Positions 1 through 5,837 of a stretch of DNA of 11,341 bases are shown piece after piece; within the stretch, counting starts at the first letter, position 1, and the number at the start of each line of letters is the position of its first letter. The translations under genes were made by a program, and so were the position numbers. Source of the DNA: Sulfuricystis sp964478415 (lineage in GTDB: Bacteria; Pseudomonadota; Gammaproteobacteria; Burkholderiales; Rhodocyclaceae); NCBI GenBank assembly GCA_964478415.1, contig CAYZII010000066.1, positions 1-11,341 on the forward strand, written 5' to 3'. The notes below the pieces were generated by a model. That model saw only the letters and a program-made list of their open reading frames with translations. It ran no database searches and was not told the origin of the DNA.

Positions 1-79
1 CAGAAAAATGCAATGCAGAAAAGCTTTCATACTAGTGCGGCTATTTTTCAAAAGGATAGTGGGTCATTTTACCAAGCGG

Positions 80-916
80 TTATTCCCACCCCGTCGGTTT
101 GGCTGCCCGTCCGCAAGGAATCTGGAAAATGCGCTGGTCTTCGAGCCGTACCGCGGTAAGACTGCCGCCCCACAGACAGCCGGAATCGAGCGCCAGCACG
201 TTGTCGATCTGCCGGAAACCGAGTGCCGACCAGTGGCCGAAAACGATACGGTGGTCAGCGCTCCTGCGTCCCGGTGCGGCGTACCACGGCAGCGTGCCCG
301 CCGGCGCCCGCTCCGGCGGGCCTTTCGATCCCGGGGCGCGGAACTCCATCCGGCCATCGGGCCAGACAAAGCGCATGCGCGTCATCGCATTGACGACGAC
401 GCGCAGCCGGTCCCAGCCCGTCAGCGCATCGTCCCAGGCGGCTGGTTCGGAGCCCCACATGTGGGAAAGGAATGCACGGTAATCCTGGCTGGTGAGCATC
501 GCATGCACTTCGTCGGAGAGTGCTTGTGCCTTGGCCACGTCCCAGGCCGGCAGCAACCCGGCGTGCACCAGTGCCCATTCTCCCTCGACATGGAACAGGG
601 GTTGCGCACGTAGCCAGAAAAGCAGCTCAGCGCGGTCAGGGGCAGCGAGAATCTCTTCGAGCGTGTCCTCCTCACTCGGTTTGCCGAAGCCTTCGGCCTG
701 CATCACGAGGTGCAGGTCGTGATTGCCGAGCACGGTGATCGCCGCATCGCCCAGCGCCTTGACGAAACGCAACACGTCCAGGGATTGCGGACCGCGATTG
801 ACCAGATCGCCAACGAACCAGAGGCGATCGCGGGAGGGTGAAAAACCGAGGTACTCGAGCAGGCGACACAGCGGCTCGTAACAGCCTTGCACATCGCCGA
901 TCGCGTAGGTGGCCAT
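80..916 (-). CDS. apaH: Symmetrical bis(5'-nucleosyl)-tetraphosphatase (ApaH)
   Basis: Cytosolic phosphoesterase that splits diadenosine tetraphosphate (Ap4A) into two ADP, limiting stress-linked dinucleotides and Np4-capped RNA. The 278-residue product has the full set of metallophosphatase motifs: GDVQG at residues 7-11, GDLVNRGP at 36-43, GNHD at 64-67, VHAG at 117-120, and FGHW at 226-229, followed by LDSGCLWGG at 243-251, which is characteristic of ApaH. Length matches the family (about 270-280). The ATG lies 3 bases after the stop of the DUF167 gene, and a GGGAAAA stretch inside the end of that gene can serve as ribosome binding site. It is the last gene of a five-gene chain. In E. coli apaH sits with ksgA/apaG instead, so this placement differs. 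No convincing terminator is visible in the 79 bases after it. Function is certain at family level. Confidence 0.96.
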   Translation of the reverse strand: MATYAIGDVQGCYEPLCRLLEYLGFSPSRDRLWFVGDLVNRGPQSLDVLRFVKALGDAAITVLGNHDLHLVMQAEGFGKPSEEDTLEEILAAPDRAELLFWLRAQPLFHVEGEWALVHAGLLPAWDVAKAQALSDEVHAMLTSQDYRAFLSHMWGSEPAAWDDALTGWDRLRVVVNAMTRMRFVWPDGRMEFRAPGSKGPPERAPAGTLPWYAAPGRRSADHRIVFGHWSALGFRQIDNVLALDSGCLWGGSLTAVRLEDQRIFQIPCGRAAKPTGWE

Positions 917-919
917 CGA

Positions 920-1210
920 CTATTTTCCCAATCCAGCGCGCACTGCCTCGGGGGTGAGACCGCGGACGCGCACACGCTTGGCACGCGAGGTCTGGCCGCC
1001 GATGATTTCGAGTGCCGACTTGCTACAGCCGAGTTTCGTCGCGAGGAAGGCAATCAGCGCCTCGTTGGCCTTGCCATCCACCGGCGGGGCAGCGAGCCGG
1101 ATCTTCAATGCGTCGCCATGCAGCCCGGCGATGCCGGTCTGTTTCGCAGCGGGCTGGATGTGCAGCCTGAGGATCACATCCGCCCCGCTCGGCTGAAGCC
1201 AATCCGCCAT
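920..1210 (-). CDS. yggU: DUF167 / YggU family protein
   Basis: Small conserved protein of unknown function, 96 residues, typical of the DUF167 (YggU/UPF0235) family. The family core is visible: LRLHIQPAAKQTGIAG near residues 15-30, LKIRLAAPPVDGKANEAL at about 35-52, and SALEIIGGQTSRAKRVRV at about 65-82. An open frame continues upstream through yggT and proC in another phase, but homology begins only at this ATG. The start overlaps the yggT stop by one base (TGATG), and a GGAG lies about 11 bases upstream inside yggT. It is the fourth gene of the yggS-proC-yggT-yggU-apaH chain. The yggS-proC-yggT-yggU order is widely conserved in proteobacteria, but it does not by itself reveal a biochemical role, and none is claimed here. 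Confidence 0.93.
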   Translation of the reverse strand: MADWLQPSGADVILRLHIQPAAKQTGIAGLHGDALKIRLAAPPVDGKANEALIAFLATKLGCSKSALEIIGGQTSRAKRVRVRGLTPEAVRAGLGK

Positions 1211-1755
1211 CAGCGCAAATGCTCCAGCACGATCAAGACCACCTGCAACAGCAGGATCACGATCAGCGGCGTGAAGTCGAGCCCGCCAATGACCGGCATG
1301 AAACGCCGCAGCGGCTTCATGAGCGGGGCAGCGAGGTGCTCGAAAAGGGGCGCGGCGGGAGCATAAGGTGCGATCCATGACAACACTGCGGCGACGATCA
1401 CGATGCCGATCAGCAGATAGATGAACAGTTGGACTGTTGCAAGGAATGCGGTCCAGGCGATCGTCAGCAAACTGCCGAAGGACACCAGATCGAAACCGCT
1501 GAGCCAGCCAACGATAGAGAACTGGACGAGATGGGCCAGCCAGGCAGCGACCGCGCTGGCCAGATCGATGCCGAACACGCCAGGGATGACGCGCCGCAGC
1601 GGTATCACGGCCCAGCCGGTGAGGATCAGAACCGCCTGACCGACCGGATTGGCAAATGGGGCGCGCACCCTTTGCAGCCACAGCCGCGCAAGACAGGCAG
1701 CCGCGAACAGCGTGGTCACCGTACCGAGCAGAAAGGAAATGATTTGCGTGAGCAT
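1210..1755 (-). CDS. yggT: YggT family integral membrane protein
   Basis: Inner-membrane protein of 181 residues with two copies of the YggT repeat. The first covers about residues 1-95: a hydrophobic segment at 5-25, then FANPVGQAVLILTGWAVIPLRR at about 34-55. The second runs from about 105 to 180: a hydrophobic segment at 106-128, then FEHLAAPLMKPLRRFMP and a final hydrophobic helix. Each repeat has the family pattern of a helix, an 'NP/AP...P-LRR-P' loop, and another helix. The family has been linked to osmotic tolerance and, in plastids and cyanobacteria, to complex assembly and nucleoid distribution; the bacterial role is not settled. The start overlaps the proC stop as TGATG and the end overlaps the DUF167 start in the same way, so expression is probably translationally coupled to both neighbours. 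Confidence 0.93.
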   Translation of the reverse strand: MLTQIISFLLGTVTTLFAAACLARLWLQRVRAPFANPVGQAVLILTGWAVIPLRRVIPGVFGIDLASAVAAWLAHLVQFSIVGWLSGFDLVSFGSLLTIAWTAFLATVQLFIYLLIGIVIVAAVLSWIAPYAPAAPLFEHLAAPLMKPLRRFMPVIGGLDFTPLIVILLLQVVLIVLEHLR

Positions 1756-2567
1756 CAGTCTTTGCCGAGGCGTTCGCAGAGTTCGCGGCCGCGTGCCACT
1801 GCGGCCGCGACGCCTTGCATGATGATCGCGTCGAGTGCCTCCCGGCTGAAGACCTGGAGTGCCGCCTCGGTCGTGCCGCCCTTGGATGTGACGCGCTCGC
1901 GCAGCATGGCAAGCGGCTCATCGCTCGCCTGAGCAAGGCGCGCAGCGCCCAAGGCTGTTTCCACTGCCAGCAGCCGGGCGGTGGCTTCGGGCAGGCCAAG
2001 CTCTTTGCCCGCCGCGGCGAGCGCTTCGAGGAAATAGAAAAAGTAGGCCGGCCCGCTGCCGGAGATCGCGGTGACGACATCCATCAGCGCCTCATCAGCG
2101 ACCCAGACCGTCTGGCCGACCGCACGCAGGATCTTTTCTGCGGTGGCGCGTTCCTCCTGACCGATGGCGGGATCGGCATACAGCCCGGTGATGCCGGCAC
2201 CGATCAGTGCCGGGGTATTGGGCATGCAGCGGATCAGGCGGGAATAGCCGCCCAGCCAGCGACTGATGTCCCCAAGCCGCAGGCCGGCGGCGACGCTGAT
2301 GACGAGCTGGTTCGCAAGCCTGCCTGCAGCCGGTGCGATGGCTTCTTTCATCACCTGGGGCTTGACGGCCAGCATCAGCACCTCGCAGTGGAGCGCCGCT
2401 TCGTCGAGGTCGGCCGTCGTGCGCACGCCGAAGGTTTCGGTTAGCCTCTCACGCCTCGCGGCATCCGGTTCGACGACCTGCAAGCCGGCGACCGAGAAGC
2501 CCTGTTTGCGCAAGCCGCCGATCAGGGCGCTGGCCATGTTGCCACCGCCGATGAAGGTGATTTTCAT
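1755..2567 (-). CDS. proC: Pyrroline-5-carboxylate reductase
   Basis: Catalyses the last step of proline synthesis, reducing 1-pyrroline-5-carboxylate to L-proline with NAD(P)H, in the cytosol. The 270-residue product has normal length and all signatures: Rossmann loop GGGNM at residues 7-11, AVKPQ at 67-71, RCMPNTPA at 113-120, ISGSGPAY at 168-175, and the C-terminal dimerisation and substrate-binding segment TSKGGTTEAAL at 227-237. The ATG overlaps the yggS stop (ATGA) and has the best ribosome binding site of the operon, AAAGGAGA, 8 bases upstream and inside the yggS coding region. It is the second gene of the operon. The yggS-proC pairing is common in bacteria and is usually read as linking PLP handling to amino-acid metabolism, although ProC itself does not use PLP. 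Confidence 0.98.
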   Translation of the reverse strand: MKITFIGGGNMASALIGGLRKQGFSVAGLQVVEPDAARRERLTETFGVRTTADLDEAALHCEVLMLAVKPQVMKEAIAPAAGRLANQLVISVAAGLRLGDISRWLGGYSRLIRCMPNTPALIGAGITGLYADPAIGQEERATAEKILRAVGQTVWVADEALMDVVTAISGSGPAYFFYFLEALAAAGKELGLPEATARLLAVETALGAARLAQASDEPLAMLRERVTSKGGTTEAALQVFSREALDAIIMQGVAAAVARGRELCERLGKD

Positions 2568-3256
2568 GGTTTGGGTCTCCTTTCACCGAAGATCGCCGTT
2601 CCCACGCGCACGATCGTCGCGCCTTCGAGAAGCGCCGCTTCGAGATCATCTGACATACCCATCGATAGGGTATCAAGCGCCAGACCCTGCTGGTTGAGCT
2701 CATCGAACAGCTCGCGCAGGCGCGCGAACTGCTGCCTGGCCTGAGCCGGATCGGGTGTGGGAGCCGGGATCGTCATCAGACCTCGCAAACGCAAACGGGG
2801 CAGCGCTGCAACGGCTTTGCACAGCGCGGCGGCTTCGTCCGGTGAGCAGCCGCTTTTGCTTGCCTCATTGCTGACATTGATTTCCACGCAGACGTTCAGC
2901 GGCGGGAGCTCCTGGGGACGTTGTGTCGCGAGCCGTTCGGCAATTTTCAGCCGATCGACCGAATGCACCCAGGAAAAATGTTCGGCCACCGGCCGTGTCT
3001 TGTTGCTCTGCAAGGGGCCAATGAAGTGCCATTCGATGTCCAGATCGGCCAGCGCCGCCTGTTTCGGCAATGCCTCCTGGACATAACTTTCGCCGAAGGC
3101 CCGCTGGCCGGCGGCATAGGCTGCGCGCAGCAACGCCGGCGGAAAGGTCTTGGAGACGGCGAGCAGTGTCACCGTCGCCGGATCGCGCCCGGCCAAGGAA
3201 CAGGCGTCATAAATACGCTTGTTTACTGCTTGCAGGTTGGCGAAAATTGTTGTCAT
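2564..3256 (-). CDS. yggS: YggS / PLPHP family PLP-binding protein
   Basis: Non-catalytic pyridoxal-phosphate-binding protein (PLPHP/YggS/PROSC family) that buffers PLP and affects vitamin B6 and branched amino-acid/keto-acid homeostasis. From the chosen ATG it has 230 residues, the family norm. The PLP-binding lysine is K36 in LLAVSKTFP. Other signatures are GESYVQEA at 55-62, HFIGPLQSNK at 77-86, LSMGMSDDLEAA at about 197-208, and VRVGTAIFGER at about 217-226. A longer version starting at a TTG at 3277 is possible on paper. That codon falls almost on the transcription start predicted from the TATACT box at 3280-3285, and the seven extra residues are not family-like, so the ATG at 3254-3256 is preferred. 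First gene of the yggS-proC-yggT-yggU-apaH operon, divergent from pilT. Confidence 0.96.
   Translation of the reverse strand: MTTIFANLQAVNKRIYDACSLAGRDPATVTLLAVSKTFPPALLRAAYAAGQRAFGESYVQEALPKQAALADLDIEWHFIGPLQSNKTRPVAEHFSWVHSVDRLKIAERLATQRPQELPPLNVCVEINVSNEASKSGCSPDEAAALCKAVAALPRLRLRGLMTIPAPTPDPAQARQQFARLRELFDELNQQGLALDTLSMGMSDDLEAALLEGATIVRVGTAIFGERRPKP
2576..2583 (-). promoter_or_regulatory. Strong Shine-Dalgarno for proC inside yggS
   Basis: Read on the minus strand this is AAAGGAGA, 8 bases before the proC ATG and inside the last codons of yggS. It supports the chosen proC start. It also implies that proC can recruit ribosomes itself, whereas the following overlapping genes have weaker sites. 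Confidence 0.75.
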
Positions 3257-3263
3257 ATAGCGA

Positions 3264-3281
3264 CTGAATTGCTGCAATCAG
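3264..3281. promoter_or_regulatory. Dyad over the predicted yggS transcription start
   Basis: ATTGC (3268-3272) and GCAAT (3274-3278) form a perfect inverted repeat around a single T. Flanking CTG (3264-3266) and CAG (3279-3281) extend it, with one unpaired A at 3267. The dyad overlaps the predicted yggS start site and abuts the shared GTATAC core, a plausible operator position for a repressor acting on one or both directions. No regulator is identified. Confidence 0.3.
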
Positions 3282-3285
3282 TATA
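3280..3285 (-). promoter_or_regulatory. Candidate -10 element of the yggS operon promoter
   Basis: The minus strand reads TATACT, one base from the sigma-70 consensus TATAAT. It would place transcription start near 3273, giving a leader of about 17 bases before the yggS ATG. No good -35 is present: at 16-18 bp spacing the hexamers are ACGGCA, TACGGC or CTACGG. The core GTATAC (3281-3286) is self-complementary, so the plus strand reads TATACC at 3282-3287, which could serve as a -10 for pilT. Confidence 0.4.
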
Positions 3286-3291
3286 CCGAAG

Positions 3292-3306
3292 CGGCAGTTT
3301 CTGCCG
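3292..3306. promoter_or_regulatory. Small hairpin in the pilT leader
   Basis: CGGCAG, loop TTT, CTGCCG: a perfect 6-bp GC-rich stem with a 3-base loop. It ends two bases before the GGGAG ribosome binding site of pilT (3309-3313). It could influence ribosome access to pilT, stabilise the 5' end, or be bound as DNA. It also overlaps the -35 position of the opposing yggS promoter. Confidence 0.3.
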
Positions 3307-3324
3307 TAGGGAGCCCTCGAAGCG

Positions 3325-4368
3325 ATGGACATCACCGAACTGCTGGCATTCGCCGTCAAGAACAAAGCCTCCGATTTGCACCTCTCTTCCGGCTTGCCGC
3401 CGATGATCCGCGTGCATGGCGACATTCGGCGCATCAATCTGCCGCCGATGGAGCACAAGGATGTGCACGCCATGATCTATGACATCATGAACGACGCCCA
3501 GCGCAAGCACTACGAAGAAACGCTGGAATGCGATTTTTCGTTCGCGGTGCCAAATCTGGCGCGTTTCCGGGTCAATGCCTATGTGCAGAATCGCGGCGCG
3601 GCGGCGGCCTTCCGCACCATCCCTTCCAAGGTGCTCACCCTCGAACAGCTCAATGCACCGAAGGTCTTCGCCGAGATCGCCGACCAGCCACGCGGCATCG
3701 TGCTGGTCACCGGCCCGACCGGCTCCGGCAAATCGACGACGCTGGCGGCGATGATCGACCACATCAATGAAAAGGAATATGCCCACATCCTCACCATCGA
3801 GGATCCGATCGAATTCGTCCATGAATCGAAGAAGTGTCTGATCAACCAGCGCGAAGTCGGGCCGCACACGCTGTCGTTCGCCAATGCACTGCGCTCCGCG
3901 CTGCGCGAGGATCCGGACGTGATCCTGGTCGGCGAGATGCGCGATCTGGAAACGATCCGTTTGGCGCTCACCGCCGCCGAGACCGGCCACCTCGTGTTTG
4001 GCACGCTGCATACCTCATCGGCAGCGAAGACCATCGATCGGATCGTCGATGTCTTCCCGGCCGCGGAAAAAGACATGGTGCGCTCGATGCTTTCGGAATC
4101 CCTGCGCGCGGTGATCTCGCAAACGCTGCTGAAGACCAAGGATGGCAACGGCCGCGTCGCCGCCCACGAAATCATGATCGGCACGCCGGCAATCCGCAAC
4201 CTGATCCGTGAAAACAAGGTCGCACAAATGTATTCGGCGATCCAGACCGGCCAGCAATATGGCATGCAGACCCTCGACCAATGCCTGGCGGATTTGGTCA
4301 AGCGCAACATCGTCTCGGCAGTCGAGGCACGTGCGAAGGCACAGAACAAAGACAGCTTCCTCGGGTAA
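3325..4368 (+). CDS. pilT: Type IV pilus retraction ATPase PilT
   Basis: Hexameric cytoplasmic ATPase that disassembles the type IV pilus from its base, powering retraction, twitching motility and DNA uptake. The 347-residue product matches the usual PilT length (about 345). Visible motifs in order: N-terminal PAS-like domain beginning MDITELLAFAVKNKASDLHL, Walker A GPTGSGKST at 130-138, Asp box TIEDPIEFVH at 157-166, Walker B with GEMRD at 203-207, His box TGHLVFGTLHT at 220-230, and AIRNLIRE at 289-296, the C-terminal retraction motif that identifies true PilT. GGGAG lies 11 bases before the ATG. The gene starts 68 bp from divergent yggS, an arrangement also known in Pseudomonas and other proteobacteria, and pilU follows after 5 bases. 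All catalytic residues appear intact. Confidence 0.98.
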   Translation: MDITELLAFAVKNKASDLHLSSGLPPMIRVHGDIRRINLPPMEHKDVHAMIYDIMNDAQRKHYEETLECDFSFAVPNLARFRVNAYVQNRGAAAAFRTIPSKVLTLEQLNAPKVFAEIADQPRGIVLVTGPTGSGKSTTLAAMIDHINEKEYAHILTIEDPIEFVHESKKCLINQREVGPHTLSFANALRSALREDPDVILVGEMRDLETIRLALTAAETGHLVFGTLHTSSAAKTIDRIVDVFPAAEKDMVRSMLSESLRAVISQTLLKTKDGNGRVAAHEIMIGTPAIRNLIRENKVAQMYSAIQTGQQYGMQTLDQCLADLVKRNIVSAVEARAKAQNKDSFLG

Positions 4369-4373
4369 GACGC

Positions 4374-5510
4374 ATGGAACGCGACGAAGCCCTCAAATTC
4401 CTCTACCAGCTCCTGGTGATGCTGGTGCAGAAAAAAGGCTCGGATCTGTTCATCACGGCGGGTTTTCCACCCGCGATCAAGGTCGATGGCAAGGTGACGC
4501 CGGTTACCGCCCAACCGCTCAGCTCACAGCACACGATCGAACTCGCGCACGCGGTGATGAACGACAAACAGGCGGCGACCTTCGAGGCTACCAAAGAATG
4601 CAATTTCGCGATCGGGCCGGCCGGCATCGGCCGCTTCCGCGTCAATGCCCATATCCAGCGGGGCTGTGTCGGTCTGGTGTTCCGCACCATCAACACTTCG
4701 ATCCCGAAACTCGAAGATCTCGGTCTGCCCCCCGTCATCAAAGAGATCGGCATGACCAAGCGCGGGCTGGTGCTCTTCGTCGGCGGCACCGGCACCGGTA
4801 AATCCACATCGCTGGCGGCGTTGATCGGCTATCGTAACGAACACAGCTTTGGCCACATCATCACGATCGAGGATCCGATCGAATTTGTCCATGAACACAA
4901 GAATTGCATCATTACGCAGCGCGAAATCGGCGTCGACACCGATTCCTGGGAGGTGGCGCTGAAGAATACCCTGCGTCAGGCACCGGACGTGATCCTGATC
5001 GGCGAGATCCGCGATCGGGAAACGATGGAACATGCCATCGCCTTCGCCGAGACCGGCCATCTGTGTCTCGCTACCTTGCATGCGAACAATGCCAATCAGG
5101 CGATGGATCGCATCATCAATTTCTTCCCGGATGACCGGCGACCGCAGTTGCTGATGGATCTGTCCCTGAATCTGAAGGCCGTCATTTCGCAGCGTCTGCT
5201 GCCGAAGAGAGAAGGCAAAGGCCGCGTCCCCGCCGTCGAGATTCTGATCAACTCGCCGTTGATCTCGGATCTGATCAGCAAGGGGGAGGTGCACGAGATC
5301 AAGGAAGTGATGAAACGCTCACGCGAACTCGGCATGCAGACTTTCGACCAGGCGCTGTTCGATCTTTATGAAGCCGGTCAGATCAGTTACGATGATGCGC
5401 TGCGCTTTGCCGATTCGATGAACGAGGTGCGCCTGATGATCAAGCTGCACGGCAAGGAAACCGCTACCCGCGATCTGCAAAGCGGCATTAGAGATCTTGA
5501 CATTGTCTAA
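4374..5510 (+). CDS. pilU: Type IV pilus retraction ATPase PilU
   Basis: PilT paralogue that assists retraction, generally acting together with PilT rather than alone. The chosen ATG gives 378 residues, close to the family's usual 370-385. An in-frame ATG at 4281 would add 31 residues that are only pilT coding sequence read in another phase, so it is rejected. Motifs: VQKKGSDLFITAGFPPAIKV at 19-38, Walker A GGTGTGKST at 137-145, TIEDPIEFVHE at 164-174, Walker B region APDVILIGEIRD at about 203-214, His box TGHLCLATLHANN at about 227-239, and a C-terminal tail longer than that of PilT. At the position of the PilT motif AIRNLIRE this protein has LISDLISKGE, as expected for PilU. The ATG is 5 bases after the pilT stop, so both are probably on one transcript. 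Confidence 0.97.
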   Translation: MERDEALKFLYQLLVMLVQKKGSDLFITAGFPPAIKVDGKVTPVTAQPLSSQHTIELAHAVMNDKQAATFEATKECNFAIGPAGIGRFRVNAHIQRGCVGLVFRTINTSIPKLEDLGLPPVIKEIGMTKRGLVLFVGGTGTGKSTSLAALIGYRNEHSFGHIITIEDPIEFVHEHKNCIITQREIGVDTDSWEVALKNTLRQAPDVILIGEIRDRETMEHAIAFAETGHLCLATLHANNANQAMDRIINFFPDDRRPQLLMDLSLNLKAVISQRLLPKREGKGRVPAVEILINSPLISDLISKGEVHEIKEVMKRSRELGMQTFDQALFDLYEAGQISYDDALRFADSMNEVRLMIKLHGKETATRDLQSGIRDLDIV

Positions 5511-5514
5511 CGCC

Positions 5515-5551
5515 GGAACGCGGGCAGTCGCGGTCGGCGCTTGGGCGTTCC
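5515..5551. repeat. Inverted repeat between pilU and the following gene
   Basis: GGAACGC (5515-5521) and GCGTTCC (5545-5551) are perfectly complementary around a 23-base GC-rich loop. No T-run follows, so it is not a standard intrinsic terminator. It lies 4 bases after the pilU stop and 28 bases before the next start codon. It may be chance in GC-rich sequence. Confidence 0.25.
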
Positions 5552-5579
5552 CCGTCAACCCAGCCAGGACGAATCGATC

Positions 5580-5737
5580 ATGGATATAGCCAGCGAAGCT
5601 AGTGCCATCGAAAGATTCCCTCATGTCGTCAACCGTATTTGCGGCTCATGGGGAACCCACGAGCTCGACGGGTACATCACGCATCTGATGACGGATACGC
5701 GCGATGGCCAGCGCAAGGGCTTCCCTGCCGAGGTCAC
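5580..5737 (+). CDS. Unrecognised small protein, 3' end lost in assembly gap
   Basis: Start of a coding region with about 52 visible residues (start MDIASEASAIERFP) before the run of N. An AGGA lies 10 bases upstream of the ATG. The visible part looks like a real soluble protein: a central RICGSWGTHELDGYITHL segment, then LMTDTRDGQRKGFPAEV running into the gap. The DTRDG and GFPxEV pattern reminds me of short conserved betaproteobacterial proteins without assigned function, but I cannot name a family. It follows pilU on the same strand after 69 bases and could be a third gene of the pilTU transcript. The opposite strand is also open here but shows no likeness to the methyltransferase on the far side of the gap. 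Length and C-terminus are unknown. Confidence 0.6.
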
Positions 5738-5837
5738 NNNNNNNNNNNNNNNNNNNNNNNNNNNNNNNNNNNNNNNNNNNNNNNNNNNNNNNNNNNNNNN
5801 NNNNNNNNNNNNNNNNNNNNNNNNNNNNNNNNNNNNN
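5738..5837. other. Assembly gap (100 N)
   Basis: Exactly 100 undetermined bases, the conventional filler for a scaffold gap of unknown size. The real distance may be shorter or much longer. Two genes converge on it and both are truncated: the small plus-strand gene after pilU and minus-strand rlmL. Any reading frame drawn across it is an artefact. Confidence 0.98.

Noticed and set aside
1..79. AT-rich tail with a GAAAAGCTTTC palindrome and an imperfect repeat at 41-59, considered as a terminator for the apaH operon
   Set aside because: Stems are short or mismatched and no T-run follows on the minus strand. No gene could be supported here either.
920..2080. 386-codon minus-strand frame spanning the DUF167 gene, yggT and part of proC
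   Set aside because: Only its last 96 codons (from 1210) match a family. The upstream part is yggT and proC read out of phase.
4281..4373. A 31-residue N-terminal extension of PilU
   Set aside because: The extra codons lie within pilT and are not PilU-like. The ATG at 4374 fits the family length and the 5-bp spacing after pilT.
3579..4514. Long minus-strand open frames opposite pilT and pilU (up to 311 codons)
   Set aside because: Shadow frames of strongly conserved ATPase genes. They have no recognisable domains or ribosome binding sites.
3325..5510. pilT/pilU similarity considered as a recent tandem duplication
   Set aside because: The two proteins differ throughout, including the C-terminal motif, and match the ancient PilT and PilU subfamilies separately.
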